From the NCBI GenBank assembly GCA_964250215.1, contig CAXUEX010000028.1:1-25203 (forward strand): a DNA stretch of 25,203 bases, in the 5' to 3' direction. Below are positions 1-8,277 of the stretch, in pieces. The DNA comes from DAIDJM01 sp964250215. Lineage in GTDB: Bacteria; Pseudomonadota; Alphaproteobacteria; Acetobacterales; Acetobacteraceae. Under the pieces are notes generated by a model. The model saw only the letters and a program-made list of their open reading frames with translations. It did no database searches and was not told the DNA's origin. Each line of letters begins with the position of its first letter. Positions within the stretch are counted from its first letter, which is position 1. The position numbers were made by a program, and so were the translations under genes.

Positions 1-53
1 AGCCAGGTGCTACATACCGCGGGCGTTACCCCGTGCGCGCGGAAGGGAGACCT

Positions 54-818
54 ATGCGTCCAACGAGCATCCTGCGCCTGGCGCCCTGCCTGGGCTTGGC
101 AGTCCTCGCCGCCTGTGCCAGCAAACCGCCCACTTCCGACCCCGAGGCGCTGCAGGACTACCAGCAGACCAACGATCCGCTGGAACCCACCAACCGCTTC
201 TTCTACCGGGTGAACGACACGCTGGATGCCTACACGCTGAAGCCGGCCGCCCAGGCCTACGTGTATGTGCTGCCCGCCCCGGTTCGCACCGGCGTGCACA
301 ACGTGCTCGCCAACCTTGGCAGCCCGGTGCTGCTGGCCGACGACGTGAGCCAAGGCAAGCCGCGCCGCGCCGGCACCACTTTCATGCGCTTCATGATAAA
401 TTCCAGCGCCGGCGTGCTGGGCGTGTTCGACGTGGCGAAAAGCCTCGGCTACCCGGCGCATGACAGCAATTTCGGCATTACGCTGGCGCTATGGGGCGTG
501 CCCGAAGGGCCCTATCTCTACCTGCCCCTGCTCGGCCCCAACAGCCCGCGCGGCCTCACCGGCTTCGCGGTGGATACCGGCATCGACCCGTTCAACTATG
601 TGCCGCACGGCTACGGCCTGCTCACGCTGAACTGGGCGCGCTATGGCTTTGGCACGCTCGACACCCGCTCGCGTTATCTGGGCGACATCGACAAGGTGAA
701 GGCCAGTGCGCTCGACCCCTACGCCACGTTCCGCAGCCTCTATCGGCAGACCACGAATTCCAGCATCGAAAAGGTGCGGAACGACAACGCAACCACCACG
801 CCCGACTGGTATAAGTAA
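54..818 (+). CDS. mlaA: MlaA (VacJ) outer-membrane phospholipid-asymmetry lipoprotein
   Basis: The 254-aa product is an MlaA/VacJ family lipoprotein. In this family MlaA sits in the outer membrane and removes misplaced phospholipids from the outer leaflet, handing them to periplasmic MlaC. Residues 1-21 form a lipoprotein signal ending in a lipobox (VLAA-C21). The family signature NDPLEPTNR is at residues 40-48, followed by NDTLDAYTLKP and the conserved NLGSPV and GPYLYLPLLGP stretches. I chose the ATG at 54 because a purine-rich Shine-Dalgarno (AAGGGAGA) lies just upstream. A GTG at 33 in the same frame would put charged residues before the signal. mlaC starts 10 bases after the stop, so the two are probably co-transcribed. 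The transporter genes mlaF, mlaE, mlaD and mlaB are not in the window. Confidence 0.95.
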   Translation: MRPTSILRLAPCLGLAVLAACASKPPTSDPEALQDYQQTNDPLEPTNRFFYRVNDTLDAYTLKPAAQAYVYVLPAPVRTGVHNVLANLGSPVLLADDVSQGKPRRAGTTFMRFMINSSAGVLGVFDVAKSLGYPAHDSNFGITLALWGVPEGPYLYLPLLGPNSPRGLTGFAVDTGIDPFNYVPHGYGLLTLNWARYGFGTLDTRSRYLGDIDKVKASALDPYATFRSLYRQTTNSSIEKVRNDNATTTPDWYK

Positions 819-828
819 CGGAGCCCGC

Positions 829-1443
829 ATGACCCTCACCCGCCGTTCCTTCCTGCTGCTGGGCACCACGCTTGCGGTGCTCGCCGCCACCGGCTTGCCA
901 TCCGCCTACGCGCAAGGCGAAGCCGGCGCGCAAAGCTTCGTGAAGTCCTTCGCCGACGAGCTGGTGGGCATCGTCAATGGCCCCGGTAGCACGGCGCAGA
1001 AGCAGCAGGCCCTGCTGCCAGTGATCGACCGCAACGTCGATGTCGCCACCATCGCCCGCTTCTGCCTCGGCCGCTTCTGGAACGGCGCCTCGCCCACGCA
1101 GCAGCAGCAATATGTCGGCCTGTTCCACCAGGTGCTGCTGAACAACATCAGCGGCCATCTCGGCGACTACCAGGGTGTGAGTTACCAGCTCACCGGCACG
1201 CATGTTCAGGGCAGCGAAACCCTGGTCGGCACTACCATATCGCGCCCACAACAATCTGCCATCGACGTGCAATGGGTGGTGAGCGATTCCAGCGGCACCC
1301 CGAAAGTGGTGGATCTCGTGGCCGAGGGCAGCTCCATGCGCCTCACGCAACGCCAGGATTACGCCAGCTACCTCAGCCGCCACGGCTTTTCGATAGACGC
1401 GCTGATTGCGGCCTTGAAACGGCAGTTGGCCAGCGGGGGCTGA
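829..1443 (+). CDS. mlaC: MlaC-family periplasmic phospholipid-binding protein
   Basis: The 204-aa protein resembles MlaC/Ttg2D, the soluble periplasmic carrier that shuttles phospholipid between the outer-membrane MlaA complex and the inner-membrane MlaFEDB transporter. The N-terminus (MTLTRRSFLLLG, then a hydrophobic stretch and an AYAQ-type cleavage region near residue 28) looks like a Tat or Sec signal with a twin arginine at residues 5-6. The mature part has the usual MlaC features: SFVKSFADELVGIV near the start, a central VATIARFCLGRFW segment and a C-terminal DYASYLSRHGFSIDALIAAL helix. Length is close to E. coli MlaC. It follows mlaA by 10 bases, which supports the assignment. Twin-arginine export of MlaC is my inference from the motif alone. 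Confidence 0.9.
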   Translation: MTLTRRSFLLLGTTLAVLAATGLPSAYAQGEAGAQSFVKSFADELVGIVNGPGSTAQKQQALLPVIDRNVDVATIARFCLGRFWNGASPTQQQQYVGLFHQVLLNNISGHLGDYQGVSYQLTGTHVQGSETLVGTTISRPQQSAIDVQWVVSDSSGTPKVVDLVAEGSSMRLTQRQDYASYLSRHGFSIDALIAALKRQLASGG

Positions 1444-1469
1444 AGCGCGGGCAGGTCGGTGCCGCGCTT
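1443..1469. terminator. Candidate bidirectional terminator hairpin between convergent genes
   Basis: Perfect 8-base arms AAGCGCGG (1443-1450) and CCGCGCTT (1462-1469) flank an 11-base loop. The hairpin lies exactly between the convergent mlaC and sugar-kinase genes and includes bases of both stop codons. There is no long T-run on either side, so the terminator role is an inference from position and symmetry. Confidence 0.45.
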
Positions 1470-2391
1470 AATCCGCGATTTCGGGCTGCCGGTCTGTCGG
1501 CGCCGGGGCCTCGGCCATCGCCGCATCGATATCGGCGGCAGCGGGCATAGCGGGCTGCGCGCCTAGCCGCGTGGTGGATAGCGCCGCGGCCACCGCCGCC
1601 CGCCGCAACGCACGGCGCAGATCCATGCCGCGGTCGATTGCCGCCGCGAATACGCCAGTGAAACAATCGCCCGCGCCGGTGCTGTCGCGCATATGCACCC
1701 GCAGCGCCGGCATTCGCAGATAGCCGCCATCGCTCGCGGCTTCCGCGCCTTGCACGCCCATCATCCGCACGGCAATCGTGCCCAGCGCGGCGCGCATGGA
1801 AGCCGGATTGTTGCCCGTGCCCAGATGCTCGCCCAGCCAAGCGATTTCCTCGCTGTTGCCCAGCAGGAAATCGGCGCAGCTCAGCGCGCCCGCATCGATC
1901 GGCTGCGGTGGCGAAAATAACAGGACGCTGCGCGCGCCGCCAGCGCGGGCGCGCCGCAGCAACGCCGCTGTGTGCTCGGGATCGGGCTCCATTTGCAGCA
2001 GCAGCGTGGTTCCTGGCCGTAGCGCCGCATCCGGAATCTGTGCCGCGCTCGCGTGCAGATTGGCACCAGGCTCGGCCACCACCATGGTGTAGCCCTTGGC
2101 ATCCACGCACACCGCGGCATGACCCGTTGTTTCCGGCACGCGCGCCACCCAGCCCAGATCGACACCATCGCGCGCCAACCCGGCCAGCGCTGCCTCGGCC
2201 AGCCCGTCCTCTCCCACCGCACCGGCAAGCTTCACTTCTGCCCCGTCGCGCGCCGCCGCCGCCGCCTGGTTCGCCGCCTTGCCGCCCGGTTCGATGCGCG
2301 CGCCCACGCTCCACACCGTCTCGCCCGCGCCCGGCAGATGGGCCAGCGGGTAAATCACATCCAGATTGATGGTGCCGAACACCAGCAGCAT
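1468..2391 (-). CDS. PfkB-family (ribokinase-like) carbohydrate kinase
   Basis: This 307-aa protein is a PfkB/ribokinase superfamily sugar kinase, which phosphorylates a sugar or nucleoside with ATP in the cytoplasm. The first PfkB signature is visible as GGKAANQAAAA (residues 37-47), close to the ribokinase GGKGANQA. The second, DSTGAGDCFTGVF (236-248), contains the anion hole and catalytic Asp242. LLGNSEEIAWL (176-186) matches the substrate-lid N-E motif. The ATG at 2391 begins at the family's normal N-terminus (MLLVFGTINLDVIYP); an in-frame ATG at 2493 would add 34 atypical residues and run into actA. The substrate cannot be read from the sequence: ribokinase is the nearest named relative, but adenosine or fructose kinases are possible. 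It is transcribed away from the respiratory operon and has no obvious functional link to it. Confidence 0.85.
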   Translation of the reverse strand: MLLVFGTINLDVIYPLAHLPGAGETVWSVGARIEPGGKAANQAAAAARDGAEVKLAGAVGEDGLAEAALAGLARDGVDLGWVARVPETTGHAAVCVDAKGYTMVVAEPGANLHASAAQIPDAALRPGTTLLLQMEPDPEHTAALLRRARAGGARSVLLFSPPQPIDAGALSCADFLLGNSEEIAWLGEHLGTGNNPASMRAALGTIAVRMMGVQGAEAASDGGYLRMPALRVHMRDSTGAGDCFTGVFAAAIDRGMDLRRALRRAAVAAALSTTRLGAQPAMPAAADIDAAMAEAPAPTDRQPEIAD

Positions 2392-2491
2392 TCCACCGCA
2401 GCGCGCGCCGCGCCCGGCCGGTTCCCACGCAACCACAAACCGGCCGCGGCATTGTAGGCGCACACCCTCTCCCACGCGAGCCGGTTCCCGC
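2392..2491. promoter_or_regulatory. Divergent promoter region with inverted and direct repeats
   Basis: This 100-base gap separates the divergent sugar kinase and actA, and is the only sizeable non-coding space before the twelve-gene respiratory run, so its promoter is expected here. It holds a perfect inverted repeat with 9-base arms CGGCCGGTT (2415-2423) and AACCGGCCG (2438-2446) around a 14-base spacer. A direct repeat GCCGGTTCCC occurs at 2417-2426 and 2480-2489. I could not assign -35/-10 boxes with confidence. Whether the repeats bind a regulator is inference. Confidence 0.45.
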
Positions 2492-3145
2492 ATGGTGGCT
2501 ATTTTTCAACCCCGAGCCACGCTGATCGCTCGCACCGCGTGGCTCGCGGCCGCGCTGCTGCTGGCGCTCGGCGTCGGCTGGTGGTGGCTGGCGCCGCGCA
2601 CGCTGTGGGCGCGTCGCGTCGGCTTCCCGATCGATCAGCCGGTGCCGTTCAGTCACGAACACCATGTCGCCGGGCTCGGCATCGATTGCCGCTTCTGCCA
2701 CACCGCCGTGGAGGTTTCCGCCAAAGCCGGCTTGCCGCCCACGTGGACGTGCATGACCTGCCATTCGCAGATCTGGACGAATGCGGCGCTGCTCGCCCCG
2801 GTGCGCGAAAGCTTGGCCGAAGGCAAGCCGCTGGTGTGGGGTCGGGTGAACAATCTGCCGGACTACGTCTATTTCAATCATTCGATACACGTCGCTAAAG
2901 GGGTCGGCTGCGCCGAATGCCACGGCCATGTCGATCGCATGCCGCTCACCTGGAAAGCCGCGACGCTGGAGATGCAGTTCTGCCTGAATTGCCACCGCAA
3001 TCCGGGGCCGCGCCTGCGCCCCGAAAGCCAGATCTACAACACCGAATGGCAACGCGACGCGCGCACGCCCTCGCCGAAGACGCTGCTGGCGCATTATGGC
3101 GTGCCGAGCCGCAACCTCACCGATTGCTCGATATGCCACCGATGA
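2492..3145 (+). CDS. actA: Alternative Complex III subunit ActA, pentaheme cytochrome c
   Basis: This 217-aa protein is the multiheme cytochrome c subunit of Alternative Complex III, the quinol:cytochrome c (or high-potential protein) oxidoreductase that replaces the bc1 complex. An N-terminal membrane anchor (about residues 13-33) precedes a periplasmic domain with five heme c sites: C66RFCH, C87MTCH, C140AECH, C164LNCH and C212SICH. Five hemes is the ActA pattern, and like other ActA proteins it ends one residue after the last heme motif. The ATG at 2492 is chosen because it directly precedes the membrane anchor; no strong Shine-Dalgarno is visible. The stop overlaps the actB start (ATGA), which implies translational coupling. 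Confidence 0.93.
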   Translation: MVAIFQPRATLIARTAWLAAALLLALGVGWWWLAPRTLWARRVGFPIDQPVPFSHEHHVAGLGIDCRFCHTAVEVSAKAGLPPTWTCMTCHSQIWTNAALLAPVRESLAEGKPLVWGRVNNLPDYVYFNHSIHVAKGVGCAECHGHVDRMPLTWKAATLEMQFCLNCHRNPGPRLRPESQIYNTEWQRDARTPSPKTLLAHYGVPSRNLTDCSICHR

Positions 3146-5955
3146 AACAATGGCGCGGCAGCCCGGAAGCGGCGGCGCGTATCGAGCGCGAATTTCCGGC
3201 GCTTGCCGGCGCGCTGGCGCGGCCGGAATCCCGCCGCCAAGTGCTGCGCCTGATGGCCGCCAGCATGGCGCTGGGCGGACTCGCTGGTTGCGACGACCCC
3301 AGCCAACCTGACGGACATTACTTCCCGGCGGTGAACCCGGCGGCCGATATCGTGCCCGGCTTGCCAAACCATTACGCCACCGCACTTGAAGATGGCGGCG
3401 CCGGCGCCGGCATCGTGGTTACCCAGCAGATGGGCCGGCCGATCAAGGTGGAAGGCAATCCGGGGCATCCCGCCAGCCTTGGCGCCACCAGCATCCACGG
3501 CCAGGCCGTGCTGCTGGATTTCTACGACATCGACCGGCAATCCGGCGTGCTGCACGCTGGCGACGTGGCCACCGATCAGGCATTGCAACTCGCGATGCTG
3601 GCCGAACGCAGCCGCCTTGCCGAAACGCAGGGTAGCGGGTTTCGCATTCTCACCGGCCGAATGCTATCGCCCTCGTTGCAAACCGCGCTCACCGCGCTGG
3701 TGCAGCGCTACCCGCGCGCGCAGTGGCATCGCTGGGAACCGGTGTTGCGCGATGCGGTGTGGCGCGGCACGGAACTCGCGTACGGCAGACAGCTCGATGT
3801 GCTGCCGCGGGTGGAAAAGGCCGATGTGATCCTGGCGCTGGAGAGCGATCTGATCGGCGGCGCACCCGGCCATTTGCGCCACGCCCGCGATTTTGCTGGC
3901 CGCCGCAACCCGGTGCGCGCGCGCATGAGCCGCGTGTATGCGGCCGAAGCCGTGCCGACGACGATCGGCGGCAGCGCCGACCACCGCATTGTTGCTGGTC
4001 CGCGCGAAATGCATGCCGCGCTCACGGCACTCGCATCGATGCTGCTGGAAAGCGGCAGTGCCGCTGACGCGCCGCGCTGGGTGGCTGCCTGCGCCGCCGA
4101 TCTGCACGCAGCCGGTCCGCGCGCGCTGATCCATGCGGGACCGGAACTGTCGGCCGAAGCGCACGCCCTGGTGCACCGCTTGAACGAACGGCTCGGCGCC
4201 CGTGGCACCACGTTCGACCTGATCGAGCCCGCCGTCTGGCAGCCGGGAGACGAGGCAGCCAGCATGGCGGCGCTGCTGGCCGCTATGCAGGCAGGCCGCG
4301 TCGAAACCCTGCTGATCCTGGGCAGCAACCCGGTTTACGCCCAGCCGGGCTTTGCCGCCGCACTGCGCCGCGTGCGCTTCAGCCTGTCCACCGCGCCGAG
4401 CCCGGACGAGACCGCGCGTGTCGCCACCTGGCATGTTCCTCAGACGCATCTGTTCGAGGCCTGGGGCGATATCCGCGCGCACGATGGCACAGTCACCATT
4501 CAGCAACCGCAGGCCTTGCCGCTGTTCGGCGGCCGCGCCGCGGTAGAAACGCTCGCGCTGTTCACTGGTGAGCCGGCAGCGGGCGTGCGGCAGACATGGC
4601 GCCCCGCGCTCGACGATGCGGCCTGGCAGGATGCGCTTGCGAACGGCGTGGTGCCGAACACCGCGTATGTGCCCGTGGAAGACAAGCCTCAGGCCGCGAC
4701 GCCGATGCTGTCAACGCCGGTCGCAAGCGAGCTGAACCTGCTGCTGCGGCCGGATCCCAATCTGCTCGACGGCCGCTACGCGAATAATCCGTGGTTGCAG
4801 GAACTGCCGCGGCCGATCGGCAAGCTGGTGTGGGACAATCCGTTGCTGATTGCGCCCGCGCTTGCGCAGCGCATGACGCTTGAAGATGGTGACGAGGTGG
4901 AAATCGGACTTGGCGGCCGCACGTTGCGCGCGTCGGTCTGGATGGTGCCTGGCTTGGCCGAGGATTGCACGGTGCTGTGGCTCGGCGGCGGTCGCACGAG
5001 CGCGGGTGAGGTGGGCAACGGAGTCGGCGTGAACGCGGCCGAGCTGCGCGGCGCCGAAGGCACGCCCAGCCTGCGCAAGACCGGAGCCCGGCGGCGGATC
5101 GCCAGCACCGACCACCACAACGTGCTGGAGGTGGATCACGAAACCATCGACCATATCGTGCACCACGGCAAACTCGCGGATTTCCAGGCCGATCCGGAAT
5201 TTCTGCACAAATCCGGCGCCGAACCCTCGATATATCATCGCCCGCGCGGCCCTGGCGTGGCCTGGGGCATGAGCGTGGACCTGAACGCCTGCATCGGTTG
5301 CAATGCCTGCGTTGTGGCCTGCCAGGCGGAGAACAACGTGCCGGTAGTGGGACGCGATCAGGTGCTGATTGGCCGCGAAATGCACTGGTTACGCATCGAC
5401 CGCTATTACGAAGGCGAAGCAGCCAACCCCGATGCGCTACTGCAACCGATGCTGTGCATGCATTGCGAGGATGCGCCCTGCGAACCAGTATGTCCGGTGG
5501 AAGCTTCCATCCACGATAGTGAGGGGCTGAATCTTCAGGTGTATAATCGCTGCATCGGCACGCGCTTCTGCAGCAACAATTGCCCCTACAAGGTGCGCCG
5601 CTTCAATTTTGGCGCATGGACGGCGAACGAGCACCGGCCGGAAATCTCGCGCAACCCGGATGTTACCGTGCGCAGCCGCGGCGTGATGGAAAAATGCACT
5701 TTCTGCGTGCAGCGTATCGCCGAGGCCCGCATTGCGCACGATCGCGATGGCACGCCCGAGCAGGTCGTTACCGCCTGCCAGGCCGCCTGCCCCACCCAGG
5801 CTTTTACGTTCGGCGACATCAACGACCCGCAAAGCGAAGTCACGGCGCGCAAGCACAGCCCGCTCGATTATGCGTTGCTGCCGGAACAGAACACGCATCC
5901 GCGTCTTTCCTATGAAGCGCGCATCCGCAACCCGCACCCGGATCTTCCGGCATGA
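3142..5955 (+). CDS. actB: Alternative Complex III subunit ActB, fused molybdopterin-like / iron-sulfur protein
   Basis: The 937-aa product is ActB, the large periplasmic subunit of ACIII that relays electrons through iron-sulfur clusters. Export uses the extended Tat arrangement of this family: about 29 polar residues, then SRRQVLRL (30-37), a hydrophobic stretch and a lipobox-like LAG-C50. Residues about 60-690 resemble a molybdopterin oxidoreductase but lack an N-terminal cluster motif; in characterised ACIII this domain carries no molybdenum. The C-terminal part has four cluster motifs starting at C717 (CIGCNACVVAC), C772 (CMHCEDAPCEPVC), C804 (CIGTRFCSNNC) and C852 (CTFC) with C879QAAC. 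In the third, Thr807 replaces a ligand cysteine, consistent with the [3Fe-4S] cluster known in ActB. The ATG at 3142 overlaps the actA stop; the actC start overlaps this stop. Confidence 0.93.
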   Translation: MKQWRGSPEAAARIEREFPALAGALARPESRRQVLRLMAASMALGGLAGCDDPSQPDGHYFPAVNPAADIVPGLPNHYATALEDGGAGAGIVVTQQMGRPIKVEGNPGHPASLGATSIHGQAVLLDFYDIDRQSGVLHAGDVATDQALQLAMLAERSRLAETQGSGFRILTGRMLSPSLQTALTALVQRYPRAQWHRWEPVLRDAVWRGTELAYGRQLDVLPRVEKADVILALESDLIGGAPGHLRHARDFAGRRNPVRARMSRVYAAEAVPTTIGGSADHRIVAGPREMHAALTALASMLLESGSAADAPRWVAACAADLHAAGPRALIHAGPELSAEAHALVHRLNERLGARGTTFDLIEPAVWQPGDEAASMAALLAAMQAGRVETLLILGSNPVYAQPGFAAALRRVRFSLSTAPSPDETARVATWHVPQTHLFEAWGDIRAHDGTVTIQQPQALPLFGGRAAVETLALFTGEPAAGVRQTWRPALDDAAWQDALANGVVPNTAYVPVEDKPQAATPMLSTPVASELNLLLRPDPNLLDGRYANNPWLQELPRPIGKLVWDNPLLIAPALAQRMTLEDGDEVEIGLGGRTLRASVWMVPGLAEDCTVLWLGGGRTSAGEVGNGVGVNAAELRGAEGTPSLRKTGARRRIASTDHHNVLEVDHETIDHIVHHGKLADFQADPEFLHKSGAEPSIYHRPRGPGVAWGMSVDLNACIGCNACVVACQAENNVPVVGRDQVLIGREMHWLRIDRYYEGEAANPDALLQPMLCMHCEDAPCEPVCPVEASIHDSEGLNLQVYNRCIGTRFCSNNCPYKVRRFNFGAWTANEHRPEISRNPDVTVRSRGVMEKCTFCVQRIAEARIAHDRDGTPEQVVTACQAACPTQAFTFGDINDPQSEVTARKHSPLDYALLPEQNTHPRLSYEARIRNPHPDLPA

Positions 5956-7298
5956 GCGGCGCCGCGCTGCCGGTGGTTGCACCCGGCGAGACGATCACGG
6001 GCATGACCAACAGCGTCAGCGCCGTGCCGTTGCGTCGGGGCGGCTGGGGCTGGTGGTGGCTTGCCATGGTACCAAGTGCCGCGCTGCTCGCGGCCGGCGC
6101 ATTCGGCGTGCTGTGGTCTTTTTATTACGGAATCGTCGTATGGGGCAACGACTGGCCGGTGATGTGGGGCTTTCCCATCCTCGCCTATGTCTGGTGGATC
6201 GCCATCGCCTCCGGCGGCACGTTCGTCTCGGCGTTTTTCTTCCTCGTGCGCGTGGAGTGGCGCACTTCCATCAACCGCATGGCCGAGACGATGACGCTGT
6301 GCGCTGCCGCCTGCGCCGGCATCTACCCTATCCTGCATCTCGGCCGGCCGTATTTCGCCTACTGGCTGTTTCCTTACTGGAACACAATGACCTTGTGGCC
6401 GCAATGGAAATCGCCGTTGCTGTGGGATTTCATGGCGCTCTTCACCTATGTGATCGCCTCGATATTGTTCTGGTATCTCGGCCTGATCCCCGATCTCGCC
6501 ACCATGCGCGATCGCGCGCCCACCCGCGCAGGCCAGATCGGCTACGGCTTTTTCGCGCTGGGTTTCCGCGGCAGCGGCCCGCAATGGCGGCACCTGAAAG
6601 CCACCTACGGCACGCTCGCCGCCATCATGGCGCCGCTCGTCGTCTCGGTGCATTCGGTGGTGGGTCTGGATTTCGCCGGCGGCGCTACGCCCGGCTGGCA
6701 CTCCACCGAGTATCCGCCATTTTTCGTGTTCGGCGCACTATGGTCCGGACTTTCGACCGTGCTGCTGCTGCTGCTCGCCTTCCGCAATCCGCTCGGCCTG
6801 GACCGGCTGATCACCTCCCGCCACATCGACGCTCTAGCCAAGCTGATGCTCACCAGCAGCCTTTGCATGACTTATGCCTACACCATGGATGCGTTCGAGC
6901 CGTTCTACAGCGGCGAGCCTACGCTGCGCACGCAGTTCCTCAGCCGCATCGCCGGCACCGACGCGCCGATCTATTGGAGCATGGTATTCTGCAATTGCAT
7001 CTTTCCGCTCATCCTGTGCTTCCGCACCGTGCGCGCCAACCATGGCGTGCTCGCGCTCGTGGCGGTAGGTTCGATCGTCGGCATGTGGCTGGAACGTTTT
7101 AATATCGTCGAGATGAGCCTTCGCCGCACCGAGCTGCCCTCGGCCTGGGGCGGCTATGCGCCCACGTTCTGGGATTGGACCATTCTTGCCGGCACGGTCG
7201 GCCTGTTCCTCACCGGTTTCCTGCTCGCGGTGCGGCTGCTGCCAATGGTTTCGATGTACGAAATGCGCGAATTGCTCGCGCGCAAGGCCCGCGCATGA
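5952..7298 (+). CDS. actC: Alternative Complex III subunit ActC, NrfD-like quinol-binding membrane protein
   Basis: This 448-aa polytopic membrane protein belongs to the NrfD/PsrC family and fits ActC, the ACIII subunit thought to bind quinol next to ActB. About ten hydrophobic segments can be seen, beginning with residues 36-61 and including FPILAYVWWIAIASGGTFVS and the HLGRPYFAYWLFPYWN region. NrfD-type Gly/His features (IYPILHLGRPYF) are present. A polar N-terminal leader of about 30 residues precedes the first membrane segment; an internal ATG at 6003 could be an alternative start, but the ATGA overlap with actB at 5952 favours the longer form. It overlaps actD by four bases at the other end. 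Confidence 0.9.
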   Translation: MSGAALPVVAPGETITGMTNSVSAVPLRRGGWGWWWLAMVPSAALLAAGAFGVLWSFYYGIVVWGNDWPVMWGFPILAYVWWIAIASGGTFVSAFFFLVRVEWRTSINRMAETMTLCAAACAGIYPILHLGRPYFAYWLFPYWNTMTLWPQWKSPLLWDFMALFTYVIASILFWYLGLIPDLATMRDRAPTRAGQIGYGFFALGFRGSGPQWRHLKATYGTLAAIMAPLVVSVHSVVGLDFAGGATPGWHSTEYPPFFVFGALWSGLSTVLLLLLAFRNPLGLDRLITSRHIDALAKLMLTSSLCMTYAYTMDAFEPFYSGEPTLRTQFLSRIAGTDAPIYWSMVFCNCIFPLILCFRTVRANHGVLALVAVGSIVGMWLERFNIVEMSLRRTELPSAWGGYAPTFWDWTILAGTVGLFLTGFLLAVRLLPMVSMYEMRELLARKARA

Positions 7299-7792
7299 TC
7301 CTCGCGATGTTCGAGCACGAAGCCGATCTGGCGCACGCACTGGAAAGACTGCGCGCCGCGCACATCGGCCCGCTGCAAACCTACACGCCGGCGCCGATGC
7401 AGGACGCGCCGGAGAATTCGCCGATCCCGCTCGTGATCCTGCTTGCCGGGATCGCCGGCGCCGCCGCCAGCTTCGCGCTGCAAGCCTATTCCAACACGCT
7501 TGCGTATCCGTTCAAGGTGGGCGGCCGGCCGCAGATCGCATGGCCGTCTTTCGTGCCCACGGTATTCGAAAACGCCGTGCTGATCGCCGTGATTGCCGGC
7601 TTTGCGGCCTTCCTGATCGTCAACCGGCTGCCATTGCTGCACCATCCGGTGGATGAAAGCACCGCCATGCGGCGCGCCAGCCGCGATCGCTGGTTTGTGC
7701 ATATTTGCACCCGCGATCCCGATGAGCGCGCAGCCGCCCGCACCGTGCTGCACGAACTCGCGCCACTCAGCATCGAGGAAATCGCTGCATGA
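7295..7792 (+). CDS. actD: Alternative Complex III subunit ActD (DUF3341 membrane protein)
   Basis: The 165-aa protein matches ActD (DUF3341), a small inner-membrane ACIII subunit. It opens with a short soluble domain (MILAMFEHEADLAHAL, helix-rich, residues 1-40), followed by two membrane segments near residues 48-65 and 90-112. The linker contains the family's PFKVGGRP and WPSFVPTVFE stretches. A soluble C-terminal part (DRWFVHI and onwards) follows. Placement between actC and actE and the ATGA overlaps at both ends are typical of act operons. The subunit carries no cofactor, and its precise role in the complex is structural as far as is known for the family. Confidence 0.9.
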   Translation: MILAMFEHEADLAHALERLRAAHIGPLQTYTPAPMQDAPENSPIPLVILLAGIAGAAASFALQAYSNTLAYPFKVGGRPQIAWPSFVPTVFENAVLIAVIAGFAAFLIVNRLPLLHHPVDESTAMRRASRDRWFVHICTRDPDERAAARTVLHELAPLSIEEIAA

Positions 7793-8277
7793 GGCGCGCA
7801 TCTTTCCTTGCGATGCTGGCGCTGCTCGCCGGCTGCGACGACATGATCCATCAGAAGAAGAAGAACGCGTATTCCGATCCGCGCGTCGGCCCGGCGCAAG
7901 TGCCCGGCGGCACAATCGGTTTCCGCACGCAGCCCGTGAAGCCGCCGCCGGTTACTTTGGCGCTGCTGCAACGCGGCCAGGAACGCTTCCGCATCTACTG
8001 CACGCCTTGCCATTCCGAACTCGGCGATGGCCGCGGCATGATCGTGCAGCGCGGCTTCCCACCGCCGCCCAGCTATCACGTCGCTCGGCTGCGCGAGGCA
8101 CCCGTGCAGCATTTCTACGACGTCATCACCGGCGGATACGGTGCGATGTATTCCTTCGCCTATCGCGTGCCGCCCGCGGATCGCTGGGCGATCGCCGCCT
8201 ATATTCGCGCGCTGCAGCGCAGCCAGAACGCCACGGTCGCGGACCTCACGCCGCAACAAAGGGCGGCGTTGCCATGA
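7789..8277 (+). CDS. actE: Alternative Complex III subunit ActE, monoheme cytochrome c lipoprotein
   Basis: This 162-aa lipoprotein is the ActE cytochrome c of ACIII. Residues 1-16 are a lipoprotein signal ending in LLAG-C16, so the mature protein should be lipid-anchored on the periplasmic side. One heme c site is visible (C71TPCH75), and the distal ligand is probably Met120 in GGYGAMYSFAYRVPPADRW, the signature of this family. In the complex ActE takes electrons from the ActA/ActB part and can pass them to the oxidase. Start and stop overlap actD and actF by four bases each, which indicates tight co-translation. Confidence 0.92.
   Translation: MRRASFLAMLALLAGCDDMIHQKKKNAYSDPRVGPAQVPGGTIGFRTQPVKPPPVTLALLQRGQERFRIYCTPCHSELGDGRGMIVQRGFPPPPSYHVARLREAPVQHFYDVITGGYGAMYSFAYRVPPADRWAIAAYIRALQRSQNATVADLTPQQRAALP

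Noticed and set aside
1373..3385. Very long open frame on the - strand across the sugar kinase and actA
   Set aside because: Its translation is Arg/Ala/Gly-rich without family motifs, typical of a shadow frame in high-GC DNA; the kinase and pentaheme cytochrome are clearly the real genes.
3142..5955. ActB as a nitrate reductase or second formate dehydrogenase
   Set aside because: It has no N-terminal [4Fe-4S] motif or Sec/Cys active site, is fused to an iron-sulfur domain with a [3Fe-4S]-type motif, and lies between actA and actC.
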